DNA of 64,000 nucleotides from Acetobacter oryzifermentans (GTDB lineage: Bacteria > Pseudomonadota > Alphaproteobacteria > Acetobacterales > Acetobacteraceae), in contig NZ_CP011120.1 of the NCBI RefSeq assembly GCF_001628715.1, positions 620,001 to 684,000 of the forward strand, read 5' to 3'. A model generated the notes under the pieces. The model ran no database searches. It saw only the letters and a program-made list of their open reading frames with translations, and had not been told where the DNA came from. The position numbers and the translations under genes were made by a program. Of the stretch, positions 54,396 to 63,117 are shown piece after piece (within the stretch, counting starts at the first letter, position 1; each line of letters opens with the position of its first letter).

Positions 54396-55658
54396 ATGCC
54401 GCCTTTTTTCAATCCGCTGGCGCTGTTTGCCATTGTGATCACACTGGCAACAGCTTTTGCCATTATCAACCACCGTTACCTGCACCTGCCCACCACTATT
54501 GGCATTACGGCACAGGCTTTGGGGGTGGCCACGGTTTTGCTTTTTCTGGAGCAGGCCGTGCCCATGCCCCGTATGGATGCCGCCCGCGCGGTGCTGGATA
54601 GCATAAATCTGCCAGCCACTTTGCTGGATGGGGCTTTGTCCTTCCTGCTGTTTGCGGGTGCGCAATCTGTAGATCAGCGCGAGCTATGGCAGAACCGTTT
54701 TTCCATTCTGGCACTGGCGCTTTTAGGCACACTGCTGGCTGTGGCGCTGCTTGCCGGGGGCATGTGGATGGCGTTTCCGCTGGTGGGGCTTGCGGTTTCT
54801 TTGCCGTGGTGTGTGGTGCTGGGGGCAATTCTGGCCCCAACAGATCCTGTTTCTGTTGTGGGCATGTTGCGCCGCTTGGGGCTGCCCCCCAGAGTGCAAG
54901 CCATTTTTGCGGGGGAAAGCCTGTTTAACGATGGCGTGGGTGTTGTGGTGTTTGCCGTAGCGGTGCAACTGGCAGAGGCGGGCACCATTGGCCCATTGGG
55001 GGATCTGGTGTGGCAAATGGTGCAGGAAGTGGGGGGCGGCCTGCTGCTGGGCTTTTTGTGCGGGTGCTTGGCGGTATGGTGCATGCGGCTGGTAACAGAT
55101 GCGCATCTTGAACTGCTTATTTCCATCTCTCTTGCCAGCGGGGTGTACAGCCTTGCCAAAATGCTGGAAGTTTCTGGCCCGGTGGCGGCCGTTACAGCCG
55201 GGCTGGTGCTGGGCATGCCCCGCGCACTGGGGGCGCTTAGCCAGCACGGGCACCGCGAAATCCGCAATTTCTGGATGATGGTGGATGAGGTGCTTAACGC
55301 CTGTCTGTTTGTGCTGATAGGGTTTTATGTGCTCAGCGTGCCTATCCGTGTTCCGGTGTTGCTGGCGGCCGCTTTGGCCATTCCGCTTTCCATTACCGTG
55401 CGGGCGCTTAGCGTGCTGCTGGCCATGCTGCCCGTATATTTGCGGGATTCCCAGCGCTGGCGCGTATTGGCTATTATGACATGGGGCGGCCTGCGTGGCG
55501 GTATTTCCATAGCCCTTGCGTTAAGTCTGGAACACGGGCCTATGCGTGATGTGCTGCTTGCAGTGTGTTATGCGGTGGTTGTGTTTACCATTTTAGTGCA
55601 GGGGTTAACGATGGAGCGCGTGGTGCGGCAGGTGCGCCTTGGTGCGGCAGAAGGATAA
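54396..55658 (+). CDS. CPA1-family Na+/H+ antiporter
   Basis: 420 aa with about twelve membrane helices. The family's ion-binding motif is visible as APTDPVSVVG, followed by FAGESLFNDGVG, the conserved E-S-L-x-N-D that marks CPA1. Exchanges Na+ (or K+) for protons across the inner membrane, helping pH control in acid. Ends 6 bases before the TonB receptor, so could be cotranscribed with it. Confidence 0.88.
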   Translation: MPPFFNPLALFAIVITLATAFAIINHRYLHLPTTIGITAQALGVATVLLFLEQAVPMPRMDAARAVLDSINLPATLLDGALSFLLFAGAQSVDQRELWQNRFSILALALLGTLLAVALLAGGMWMAFPLVGLAVSLPWCVVLGAILAPTDPVSVVGMLRRLGLPPRVQAIFAGESLFNDGVGVVVFAVAVQLAEAGTIGPLGDLVWQMVQEVGGGLLLGFLCGCLAVWCMRLVTDAHLELLISISLASGVYSLAKMLEVSGPVAAVTAGLVLGMPRALGALSQHGHREIRNFWMMVDEVLNACLFVLIGFYVLSVPIRVPVLLAAALAIPLSITVRALSVLLAMLPVYLRDSQRWRVLAIMTWGGLRGGISIALALSLEHGPMRDVLLAVCYAVVVFTILVQGLTMERVVRQVRLGAAEG

Positions 55659-55664
55659 AACCAG

Positions 55665-58166
55665 ATGCCTGCCTTAATACAACGTGCAGTATGCTGGTGC
55701 GTGGCCCCCAAAGTGCGGCCCTGTTGCCGCCAACGGTGGTGGATGGCCTGTACGCTGGCTTCTGGCGCGCTGCTTTGCAGCATGGCGTGGCCGGTTTGGG
55801 TTGGGCAGGCGCAGGCTGCATCTGTGCCTCCAGTGGCCGGGCCAAAAGCCGCCCAGCATGTGGCAGCGCCCACGGATGCGCATGCGGCTACACTCCCCAA
55901 AGCGCAGGGTGCGCCGGTGCAGGCTTCTGGCCGCCCGCAGGTGGTTATTGTGCGGGCCAACCCGCTGCATGCCAGTGCTGGCGGCGGCCTGATTCATTCG
56001 CAAACTGAACCTCAGGCCCAAAGCGTGGTGGGGCAGGAGTATATTCGCCTGCAATCCCCCACCGCCACGGCGTTTGAGCTTGTTTCCCAACTACCGGGCG
56101 CCAATGTTAGCGGGTCAGACCCGTTTGGGTTTTCACCGCAAACCAATATCAGCGTGCGCGGCATGAATGGAGATGCCATAGGCTACGTGCTGGAAGGCAT
56201 GCCGCTGAACGATATTGCCTATTACACTGGCTATCCCAGCCAGTTTGCAGATAGCGAAAATTACGAAAACATTGCCCTGCAACAGGGATCTCCCGATCTG
56301 GATAGCCCGGTGCTAAACGCCGCTGGCGGGTTAATGAAGCTGCGTTTCCGCGCGCCAGCACAAAAGGCGGGTGGGCAGCTTAGCGCCTCCTACGGCTCTT
56401 ACGATACCAACCGCGAGTTCCTGCGGCTGGATACGGGCGAGATCGGGCATAATACCGGCCTACGGGGCTTTGTCTCCTATTCTCACGGCGCTACAGATAA
56501 CTGGCGCGGTGCCGGACGGGATGAACGCCAGCATGTTGATTTCAAGCTGGAAAAAACATGGGGCCAAGGCAACAGCGCGGGGTTGTTAGGATCTTGGAAC
56601 CAAGCGGTGGATAGCTATTACCCGCAGGTTAGCAAGGATGATTGGCGCACGTACGGCATAGGCGGCCCCAATAATCTGGACAGGCACTTCCATGCGGATG
56701 ATGATTACGGGGGTTCGGATTACTGGCGGCTTTCTCGTCAGCCGGAACGCACGTTGTATCTGGCCGCGCCTTTGCAATTTACACTGGCGGAGGGGCTAAG
56801 CCTGCACGTTACGCCTTATGCGCAAGGCGCGTATGGCAATGCCGCAGGCGGTACGCAACTGCCCACATCTGGCCTGTATAATGGCACAGAGGCCGTGCCC
56901 GATGTGCTGGATTTGCCCGTAACGGCAGATGGTTACAGCACTGTGCGGGCAGATTACACACAGCGCAGCTTTCGTTCTGGCTTTACAACCGCATTGGAAT
57001 GGAAGCGCGGCGTAAATGATCTGGTGCTGGGTTACTGGTATGATTACGGTGATGACACCGAGCGCGAAACCTTTGCCGCCGTAAATGGCAGCGGCAATGC
57101 GGGCAGCATATGGGGTGGGCGGCCCATTACGCTGGCCGATGGCAACATGCTGCTGGGGGCCAGCAACCACACTCTCTCGCAAACCAATGCGCTGTTTGTG
57201 GGGGATAGGGTTTCCCTGTTGCAGGGTAGGCTGTTGCTGACAGCAGGTTTTAAGGAAGTAATGTTCTCGCGCACAGGCACAAACGCCGTGCCGGGCGCGC
57301 CCTACCACGCCAATATGAACACCGCCGTGCCCCTGCCGCGCTTTGGTGTGCGTTTTCAGATTACGCCGGAACATCAGGTATTTTTCAATGCCACCACCAA
57401 CTTCCGCACCCCGGCAGAACCCGCCTTGTATGATGTGTATGACCCCACATCCGGCGCGGTAACACAAAAAGGCACTTCCAGCCTGAAAAATGAATATTCC
57501 ATAGCAGAAGAACTGGGCTACCGTTACGCAGGCAGCCGCGTTGTGGGCAGCCTGACGTTATTTAACTATAACTTCACAAACCGCCAGATTGCCACTTTGG
57601 CAATGATAAATGGCGCCCCGGTGGATTCCACCATCAACGCAGGTGGGCAGACATCTCGCGGGGTGGATGTAGAAATAGGTTTGCGCCCGTGGCACCATAT
57701 CAGCCCGTATCTTTCGGGCGAATATCTGCACGCCACCATTGATAATGATCTGTATTCGGGCGGAGATCTGCTTCCCACACGCGGCAAGCGCGCCGTACGC
57801 AGCCCCACGCTGCAAGCCGCCGCGGGCCTGACATATGATGACGGGCACTTTTTTGGCGTGATGACCGTAAAATACACCGGCCATCAATACGCAACATTCA
57901 TGAATGATGAGCGCATGCCCAGCCATGTTACGGGTAATCTGGCGTTGGGGTATCGGATGGATGATGTTTCTGTGCTGCATCGGCCAGAGTTCCGCATGAA
58001 CTTTATTAACATCACCAACCAGCACTATCTTTCCGGCGTGGCAGACCCCACCATGAACGCGCATGACACGCAGGGCCGCTACGGCACCACCATAGCCGGG
58101 CAGGCCCCGGATTATTATATTGGCGGCGGGTTTGCGGCCCTGTTTACAGCCTCTACCGGGTTTTAG
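55665..58166 (+). CDS. TonB-dependent receptor, likely vitamin uptake
   Basis: 833 aa outer-membrane receptor. A longer N-terminus (about 50 residues, signal ending GQAQAASV) precedes the plug (ATAFELVSQLPGANVSGSD, NISVRGMNGDAIGYVLEGMP). The barrel ends in ALFTASTGF with terminal Phe. It lacks the iron-siderophore plug motif of the gene at 11562. The kinase at 58169 and PnuC-like carrier at 59467 follow immediately, so the substrate is probably a small vitamin that is phosphorylated after entry, most plausibly thiamine. Confidence 0.85.
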   Translation: MPALIQRAVCWCVAPKVRPCCRQRWWMACTLASGALLCSMAWPVWVGQAQAASVPPVAGPKAAQHVAAPTDAHAATLPKAQGAPVQASGRPQVVIVRANPLHASAGGGLIHSQTEPQAQSVVGQEYIRLQSPTATAFELVSQLPGANVSGSDPFGFSPQTNISVRGMNGDAIGYVLEGMPLNDIAYYTGYPSQFADSENYENIALQQGSPDLDSPVLNAAGGLMKLRFRAPAQKAGGQLSASYGSYDTNREFLRLDTGEIGHNTGLRGFVSYSHGATDNWRGAGRDERQHVDFKLEKTWGQGNSAGLLGSWNQAVDSYYPQVSKDDWRTYGIGGPNNLDRHFHADDDYGGSDYWRLSRQPERTLYLAAPLQFTLAEGLSLHVTPYAQGAYGNAAGGTQLPTSGLYNGTEAVPDVLDLPVTADGYSTVRADYTQRSFRSGFTTALEWKRGVNDLVLGYWYDYGDDTERETFAAVNGSGNAGSIWGGRPITLADGNMLLGASNHTLSQTNALFVGDRVSLLQGRLLLTAGFKEVMFSRTGTNAVPGAPYHANMNTAVPLPRFGVRFQITPEHQVFFNATTNFRTPAEPALYDVYDPTSGAVTQKGTSSLKNEYSIAEELGYRYAGSRVVGSLTLFNYNFTNRQIATLAMINGAPVDSTINAGGQTSRGVDVEIGLRPWHHISPYLSGEYLHATIDNDLYSGGDLLPTRGKRAVRSPTLQAAAGLTYDDGHFFGVMTVKYTGHQYATFMNDERMPSHVTGNLALGYRMDDVSVLHRPEFRMNFINITNQHYLSGVADPTMNAHDTQGRYGTTIAGQAPDYYIGGGFAALFTASTGF

Positions 58167-58168
58167 GC

Positions 58169-59470
58169 GTGGCAGATCCTTTCCCCCAGAATACGGCTCA
58201 GTTTGGCGTTCACGGTGTGCAGGAAAAGCGAGATTGGCCTTGCCTTACGCTGGATGAAGTTTCTGCTGTGCTGGCGCATTTTGCCAATATGCCGCCTGCG
58301 CAAAAGGTAACATGGCATAGCATGCGCCCGTTTTCTGCCGCCTGCGTGGTGCAGCTTGCGGGAGAGGCTTCTGCCAGCCATGTAGGTGCCAGTGCCAGTG
58401 CCAGTGCCAGTGCCAGTGCCAGTGCCAGTGCCAGTGCCAATATAGGCGGGCAGGTGGTGCAGGCCACAAGCTGCGTGCTCAAACGCCATGCGCGCGCATT
58501 GCGCAGTGCCGCCATGCTGGAGCAGGAACACGCGTTTATCCGCCATCTGGCCAGCAAGGGCCTGCCCGTATGCCCCGCATTGGCCTTACATAACGGGCGC
58601 ACCGCGCTGGAACTTGGAAACTGGACATACGAGGCTTTTCTACCCGCCAAAGGGCAAGACACCTACCGGGATGTGATGTCCTGGAAACCGTATTTCTCCA
58701 CCGCGCAGGCGCATGCGGCGGGGGTGGCGCTGGCGCAACTGCACAAGGCCGCGGCGGATGATACAGCCCCCGAACGCAGCGCCAATGTGGCGGGCAAAAC
58801 CGCCCCGGTGGTGCCGCTGGTTTCCAGCATGTGCGTGGTGGGGCAAGCAGATTTTATGCCTGCACTCCAGCAATGGGTGGCGCGGCAACCGGGGTTGGTG
58901 GCGGCATTGGCCAACCGCCCGTGGCAGCAGGATGTGGCGCGGGTTGTTCTGCCGTTTCATGAACGTTTGCGCCCTTTGCTACCCGGCATAAAACCCGCTT
59001 GGGGGCATGGAGACTGGCACCCTTCCAACCTGTTCTGGCATGCAAACACACCTGTTGCCGTGCTGGATTTTGGCATGGCAGACCGCACCTGCGCCGCGTT
59101 TGATGTGGCCGTGGCCATAGAACGCAGCATGGTGGATTGGCTGGCTTTGCCAAGCTGTAGCGCAACGGCACAGCAGGCCCCGCATATGGTGGAGTGGGAT
59201 CAGCTTGCTGCGTTTGTAACGGGGTATCAGCACATCCGGCCTTTAAGTGCGGCAGAACGTGCGCAGGTGGTGGCGTTTTTGCCTTTGGTGCATGTTGAAT
59301 TTGCGCTGTCTGAAACAGCATATTTTGGAACTCTGCTGCAAGATGAGGCATCAGCGGAGGTTGCCTATACCGCGTATCTGCTTGGCCATGCCCAGTGGTT
59401 TGCGCAAGCGCCAGAGGGGCAGGAACTTCTGGCCCGTTTGCCTGCCTTGCTGGCGGAGCACCAGCGGTGA
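58169..59470 (+). CDS. APH/choline-kinase-fold phosphotransferase (thiamine-kinase-like)
   Basis: 433 aa from GTG 58169, two bases after the receptor stop. The catalytic motifs are present: HGDWHPSNLFW (H-G-D-x-x-x-x-N) and LDFGMADRTC (D-F-G), and a phosphate-binding lysine region is likely earlier (KGLPV/CPALALHN region not certain). ThiK of E. coli belongs to this superfamily. A (GTGCCA)9 repeat encodes an Ala-Ser linker near residue 73. With a PnuC-family carrier downstream it would trap imported vitamin by phosphorylation. Alternative substrates such as choline or homoserine cannot be ruled out. Confidence 0.7.
   Translation: MADPFPQNTAQFGVHGVQEKRDWPCLTLDEVSAVLAHFANMPPAQKVTWHSMRPFSAACVVQLAGEASASHVGASASASASASASASASANIGGQVVQATSCVLKRHARALRSAAMLEQEHAFIRHLASKGLPVCPALALHNGRTALELGNWTYEAFLPAKGQDTYRDVMSWKPYFSTAQAHAAGVALAQLHKAAADDTAPERSANVAGKTAPVVPLVSSMCVVGQADFMPALQQWVARQPGLVAALANRPWQQDVARVVLPFHERLRPLLPGIKPAWGHGDWHPSNLFWHANTPVAVLDFGMADRTCAAFDVAVAIERSMVDWLALPSCSATAQQAPHMVEWDQLAAFVTGYQHIRPLSAAERAQVVAFLPLVHVEFALSETAYFGTLLQDEASAEVAYTAYLLGHAQWFAQAPEGQELLARLPALLAEHQR
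58386..58439 (+). repeat. Nine tandem GTGCCA repeats inside the kinase gene
   Basis: Nine exact 6-base units, read in frame as alternating Ala-Ser. Six-base steps keep the frame, so slippage would change linker length and not disrupt the protein. It probably lies in a surface loop. Confidence 0.95.
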
Positions 59471-60030
59471 CAGGGCTAGAATGGCTGGCGGCAGTTGCCA
59501 GCGCCTTGGGCGTGTGGCTTACGGGGCATAGAACGGTGTGGTGTTGGCCGGTTATGCTTCTGGCCTCGGTATTATATGGCGTGGTGTTTGCGCAGGATCA
59601 CCTTTATGCAGATGCCGCTTTGCAGGGCGTGTTTGGGGTTTTGGCGTTATATGGCCTGTGGTGCTGGCAACGTGGTGTGCAGGCAAGCGGGCAGGTGCAT
59701 ATTGCACGCCTAACCCGGCACACCTTATGGCGAGATACCGGCATAACAGCCGTGGCAGGTTGGGCCTTGGGGCTGGCCTTGCGCGGCATAACGGATGACC
59801 CCATGCCCCTTTCTGATGCTGGGCTAAGTGCCTACAGCGTGCTGGGCCAGATATGGACAGCCAAACGCTACCGCGCCTGCTGGGTGTTGTGGATTGTGGT
59901 GGATGTTCTGTATGCGCTGCTGTTTGTGCAACGCAGGCTGTTTGTAACCGCTGTGCTGTACACGGCCTTTGTGGGCCTTGCCGCACAAGGCTGGTGGCGG
60001 TGGCGGCATGTGGTGGCACGCAGCCCATAA
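59467..60030 (+). CDS. PnuC-family vitamin transporter (PnuT-type likely)
   Basis: 187 aa starting at about 59467 (the GTG overlapping the kinase stop, GTGA; reads TGLEWLAAVASALGV), with about seven membrane segments. The later half has the family motif Q-x-W-x-A-x-R and W-I-V-V-D-V-L-Y-A, then L-Y-x-x-F. PnuC carries nicotinamide riboside, PnuT thiamine; the APH-type kinase and TonB receptor favour thiamine, as an inference. The start codon is overlapped with the kinase, indicating a single operon. Confidence 0.75.
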   Translation: MTGLEWLAAVASALGVWLTGHRTVWCWPVMLLASVLYGVVFAQDHLYADAALQGVFGVLALYGLWCWQRGVQASGQVHIARLTRHTLWRDTGITAVAGWALGLALRGITDDPMPLSDAGLSAYSVLGQIWTAKRYRACWVLWIVVDVLYALLFVQRRLFVTAVLYTAFVGLAAQGWWRWRHVVARSP

Positions 60031-60045
60031 ACCCATTGTAAAAAG

Positions 60046-60088
60046 AAAAAAGCCGCGCCCCGATATATCAAGGGCAGCGGCTTTTTTT
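60046..60088. terminator. Bidirectional intrinsic terminator
   Basis: AAAAAAGCCGC-GCCC (60046-60060) pairs with GGGC-A-GCGGCTTTTTT (about 60072-60087), ending the vitamin operon and able to act in both directions. Confidence 0.8.
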
Positions 60089-60094
60089 ATGTGT

Positions 60095-60135
60095 AGAAAA
60101 GAGCCAGATTGCACAATACGTTCTGGCTTTTTTCT
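60095..60135. terminator. Second hairpin with A/T tracts, probable terminator
   Basis: AGAAAAGAGCCAGA (60095-60108) pairs with TCTGGCTTTTTTCT (60122-60135, one mismatch). Likely terminator for the RcnB-like gene on the minus strand. Confidence 0.7.
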
Positions 60136-60154
60136 ATGGTGTATCAGGCTATTT

Positions 60155-60676
60155 TTAGTAACCGCTCGGAACGGCGTATCCGGGTGCGGCATAGCCCGGC
60201 GCGGCATAACCGGGGGCTGTATAGCCCGGTGTGGCATAGGTGGGGGTTGCTGGGGTGGCAACGGCCCCAATGGTGGCGCTTACAACACCAGCAATAATGC
60301 CCGTGGTAAGAGATGTTAGCAAAAACTGGTTGCCATAGCGCATCCAGTAATAGCCAGATGGCGGGGCGTACAGGCCGCGCTGGCTCTGCCAGTTTGTGAT
60401 CATCCAGCGGCTGTTGCGGGGGCCATCGTAGCGGTCTCCCTTACGCCATGTGCGGTTCATGTCAAAGTTGTCGCCGCCATTACGCGCGGGGCCGCCACGG
60501 CCGGGGCGGTTGTTGTGCATGGCTGGGCCGGGGCCGCCATGTTGTGGGCCGCCGCGCATGGCGCCGGGGCCACCATTGGGGCCACCACGGCCATTAAACT
60601 GGGGTTCGGCATGAAGAGGGGCGGATGCACACATCACACCCATCATGGCAGCGGCTGCAAAATAACGGAATTTCAT
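60155..60676 (-). CDS. RcnB-family periplasmic protein
   Basis: 173 aa with a signal peptide ending LHAEPQ. A Gly/Pro/Asn/His-rich segment (residues 26-70) is followed by WRKGDRYDG, GLYAPPSGYYWMRYGNQFLL and LTTGIIAGVVSA, the RcnB signature, where W-x-x-G-D, P-P-x-G-Y-x-W and T-G-I-I are conserved. In E. coli RcnB modulates nickel/cobalt export. The C-terminus is an unusual repeat of P-G-Y-A-A/T units. Divergent from the His-rich protein gene at 60925 across a 230-base spacer. Confidence 0.82.
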   Translation of the reverse strand: MKFRYFAAAAMMGVMCASAPLHAEPQFNGRGGPNGGPGAMRGGPQHGGPGPAMHNNRPGRGGPARNGGDNFDMNRTWRKGDRYDGPRNSRWMITNWQSQRGLYAPPSGYYWMRYGNQFLLTSLTTGIIAGVVSATIGAVATPATPTYATPGYTAPGYAAPGYAAPGYAVPSGY

Positions 60677-60924
60677 GTCAAACCTCTATTTTATAATAAA
60701 TCTATTTTTCACATACGCTTGTGGCAGAATTACGTTTCAGCTTTCTCACACTATAATAAAGGGTAAGGCAGGCGGCTTGCGCAGGATGCAACGCAAGGCA
60801 TAAATCAAATTAACATAATGTATGTCTGCGAGCCTTTATTTTGTCTTAATTCTTTCCTAGCGTCATTTTTGACACGCACTGCCAAGTGCGGTGCCAAACG
60901 CATTGAATGAAAGTATTGTTCACG

Positions 60925-61242
60925 ATGAAAAAAGCTCTTCTTCTGCTTGCTGCTCTGGGTGTTGCTATGCCGGTTGCTTCTCACGCAGAAAGCCATCACC
61001 ACAAACACAAGCACGAACACAACGAAAACAGCGATAACCAGAACGGCCGTGGTGATGAAAACCGTGGCGAACGCGGTGATCGTGGTGACCGTGGCCAGCA
61101 GGGTGGCGAACATGGTGACCGCGGCCAGCAGGGTGGCGAACATGGTGATCGCGGCCAGCAGGGCAACTTCGGTGGTGAACATGGTGGCCCAGGTGGCGAA
61201 CATGGCGGCCCGAACGGCGGCGAAAACAACAGCAGCAACTAA
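60925..61242 (+). CDS. His/Gly-rich secreted repeat protein
   Basis: 105 aa from Met 60925 (frame opens at 60907). Signal peptide MKKALLLLAALGVAM to SHAES, then a histidine cluster (HHHKHKHEH) and Gly/Asp/Arg/Gln/His repeats based on GDRGQQGGEH. His runs suggest transition-metal binding in the periplasm; it is next to an RcnB-type gene. Not recognised as a known family. Good coding evidence from repeats and signal; function inferred. Confidence 0.65.
   Translation: MKKALLLLAALGVAMPVASHAESHHHKHKHEHNENSDNQNGRGDENRGERGDRGDRGQQGGEHGDRGQQGGEHGDRGQQGNFGGEHGGPGGEHGGPNGGENNSSN
61084..61155 (+). repeat. Tandem 30-bp coding repeat
   Basis: Units at 61084-61113 and 61114-61143 encode GDRGQQGGEH with one synonymous base difference, and a third diverged copy follows. 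Copy number can vary without shifting the frame. Confidence 0.85.
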
Positions 61243-61274
61243 TCTTGTTACATGTGGCCCTTTATGGGTTGCAT

Positions 61275-61307
61275 AAAAAAGGCGCTCCAAACGGGGCGCC
61301 TTTTTTT
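61275..61307 (+). terminator. Intrinsic terminator
   Basis: AAAAAAGGCGC (61275-61285) pairs with GCGCC followed by TTTTTTT (61296-61307). Ends the His-rich gene and can also serve the convergent purU. Confidence 0.8.
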
Positions 61308-61358
61308 ATGGCCGTAGCCGGGTAGGGCCGCCCACAATGGGGCGGCAGCCTTGGGTAT

Positions 61359-62204
61359 TTAGCCAAACACCACAGTACGGTGGCCGTTGATCATAACCCG
61401 ATGCTCAACATGCATTTTTACGGCCCGCGCCAGCACTTGCGATTCTACACCGCGCCCCGTGGCAATGTAATCTTCCACAGAGAGGTTGTGCGTTACGCGT
61501 GCGGTTTCCTGCTCGATAATCGGGCCTTCATCTAAATCCGCTGTCACGTAATGGGCGGTTGCGCCAATTAGCTTAACCCCGCGCGCATAGGCCTGATGAT
61601 ACGGCTTGGCCCCTTTGAAGGAGGGCAGGAAGGAGTGGTGGATGTTAATCACCCGGCCACTTAATTCTGCACTGAGCGAATCCGAAAGCACCTGCATATA
61701 GCGGGCCAGCACCACCAGATCCGCCTTTGTTTCCTTTATAAGGGTGCGCAGCTTATCTTCCTGCTCGGCCTTGTTCTGCTTGGTAACGGGCCAGCAGTAA
61801 TAGGGAATTCCGGCCTGTTCCGCCGTGGCAGCGCTATCTGTGTGGTTGGAAACAATGGCCACAATATCTGCCTTCAGCCAACCCACCCGCACCTGATACA
61901 GCAGGTTAAGCAGCGCATGGTCAAAGCGAGACACCATAATAATAATGCGCGGCAGCACGGCGGCGTCATGCAGGCGCATCTTCATGTCAAAGCGTTGGGC
62001 CACGGGGGCCAGAATAGTATTTATTTCTGCCAAATTCCCCGGTGCGGGCGCATTAAAGGCCAGCCGCATGAACAATGTGCCAGATTCCCGGTTGCTGAAC
62101 TGGTGGGTTTCGGTTATGTCCGCACCTCGCTCCGCCAGAACGGATGTCACAGCCGCAACAATGCCGGGCTGATCCGGGCAGGAAAAAGTAAGAATAAACT
62201 GCAT
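61359..62204 (-). CDS. purU: Formyltetrahydrofolate deformylase PurU
   Basis: 281 aa. N-terminal ACT domain (ILTFSCPDQPGIVAAVTSVL) senses glycine/methionine in E. coli PurU. The catalytic domain has RIIIMVSRFDHALLNLLY, NIHHSFLPSFKGAKPYHQA (key H-H-S-F-L-P) and the EGPIIEQE segment, all conserved. It hydrolyses 10-formyl-THF to THF and formate, supplying formate for PurT or one-carbon balance. Usual length. Upstream spacer 62205-62626 is described separately. Confidence 0.95.
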   Translation of the reverse strand: MQFILTFSCPDQPGIVAAVTSVLAERGADITETHQFSNRESGTLFMRLAFNAPAPGNLAEINTILAPVAQRFDMKMRLHDAAVLPRIIIMVSRFDHALLNLLYQVRVGWLKADIVAIVSNHTDSAATAEQAGIPYYCWPVTKQNKAEQEDKLRTLIKETKADLVVLARYMQVLSDSLSAELSGRVINIHHSFLPSFKGAKPYHQAYARGVKLIGATAHYVTADLDEGPIIEQETARVTHNLSVEDYIATGRGVESQVLARAVKMHVEHRVMINGHRTVVFG

Positions 62205-62351
62205 GCGGTGGCGTATGCTCCTTTGTTCTTCTACTGGGCCTGATTAAAGGGCGCAGGGGCGCAATGGCCTCATCTTGTGCCAGTGCACAGGGGGCTGCGC
62301 AATAGCTTGTGTTGCCACCTGTTTATAACCGGTGGGGCGTTGGGCGAAATG

Positions 62352-62560
62352 TGTGGATGGCCTGTGGATGAATCGTGGCAAGCCCGACTCGTGATGTTTT
62401 TTTATGGTCAAGCCAATTCTGCGCTTGTCATATAACGAATCCCTAAAAATCCCAGAAAACAGCCGATTCTAAACATTTGTTCTCTGGCTTTGTAACAAAT
62501 CTTATCCACAGAAAAGGGGGAGAGAACACGGGAAAAGCCTGTGGATAGATTTGTGGAAGG
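62352..62560. other. Cluster of DnaA-box-like sequences, candidate replication origin
   Basis: In the 422-base spacer between purU and the DUF488 gene, TTATCCACA is perfect at 62502-62510 and near matches occur on the other strand at 62352-62360, 62363-62371, 62540-62548 and 62552-62560, around an AT-rich stretch at about 62397-62500. This is more than expected by chance, but no standard origin-neighbour gene is visible, so the call is tentative. No other gene is seen in this spacer. Confidence 0.4.
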
Positions 62561-62626
62561 CAGCTTGCCCATAGTGTTTTCCCGCGTTTCCTGCTTTGTT
62601 CTCTCATGCCCAAGGGGGGCGTTTTT

Positions 62627-63001
62627 TTAGGCGCGGTGGGCCAGATGCGCGGCCATATAGGCGGCCAGCACCACGGCCTCGTTATGTGCTTCATCCCGCG
62701 CGCCAAACAGCAGGGTTATGCGGCCTTTGCGGGCCAGATCGGCCAGTTGCTGCACAGCTTGCGGGTTGGCGTTCAGCTCTGCCGTGTAGCGTTGGCAAAA
62801 GCCCTCCCACTTGGCTGGGTCATGCGCAAACCATTCACGCAGGGCGGTGGTGGGGGCAATGTCTTTCAACCACAAGGTAAGGTGCGCGCGCTCCTTGCTC
62901 ACGCCGCGCGGCCACAGCCTATCCACCAGCACGCGGGCACCATCATCGGGCTGGGCGTCTTCATATATACGGCGGATGCAGATATCGGGCTGATGGGGCA
63001 T
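62627..63001 (-). CDS. DUF488 family protein
   Basis: 124 aa. DICIRRIYEDAQPDDGARVLVDRLWPRGVSK (split here as RIYE..DGARVLVDRLWPRG) is the DUF488 pattern, followed by WFAHDPAKWEGFCQRY and ITLLFGARDEAHNEAVVL. A cytoplasmic family of unknown function with a conserved Arg/Lys-rich active-site-like cleft. Divergent from the NsrR-like regulator, sharing the spacer around 63002-63117. Confidence 0.88.
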   Translation of the reverse strand: MPHQPDICIRRIYEDAQPDDGARVLVDRLWPRGVSKERAHLTLWLKDIAPTTALREWFAHDPAKWEGFCQRYTAELNANPQAVQQLADLARKGRITLLFGARDEAHNEAVVLAAYMAAHLAHRA

Positions 63002-63048
63002 TGTGGCCTCTGCTTATGCTGAACGTTTGTGGTTTTAGAGTTTCAATT

Positions 63049-63071
63049 AAGATGTGTTTTTAAGGCATCTT
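63049..63071. promoter_or_regulatory. NsrR-type operator
   Basis: AAGATGTGTTT-T-TAAGGCATCTT is an 11-1-11 inverted repeat with AAGATG/CATCTT half-sites like known NsrR sites. It lies 46 bases before the regulator start, suggesting autoregulation, and could also control the divergent DUF488 gene. Confidence 0.6.
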
Positions 63072-63117
63072 AAAGAGATGAATGGGCATACCTGCCTTTC
63101 ATGGTGTAAAAGGCCCC

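Noticed and set aside
58386..61155. CRISPR array suggested by repeats
   Set aside because: The repeats are back-to-back in-frame coding repeats without unique spacers.
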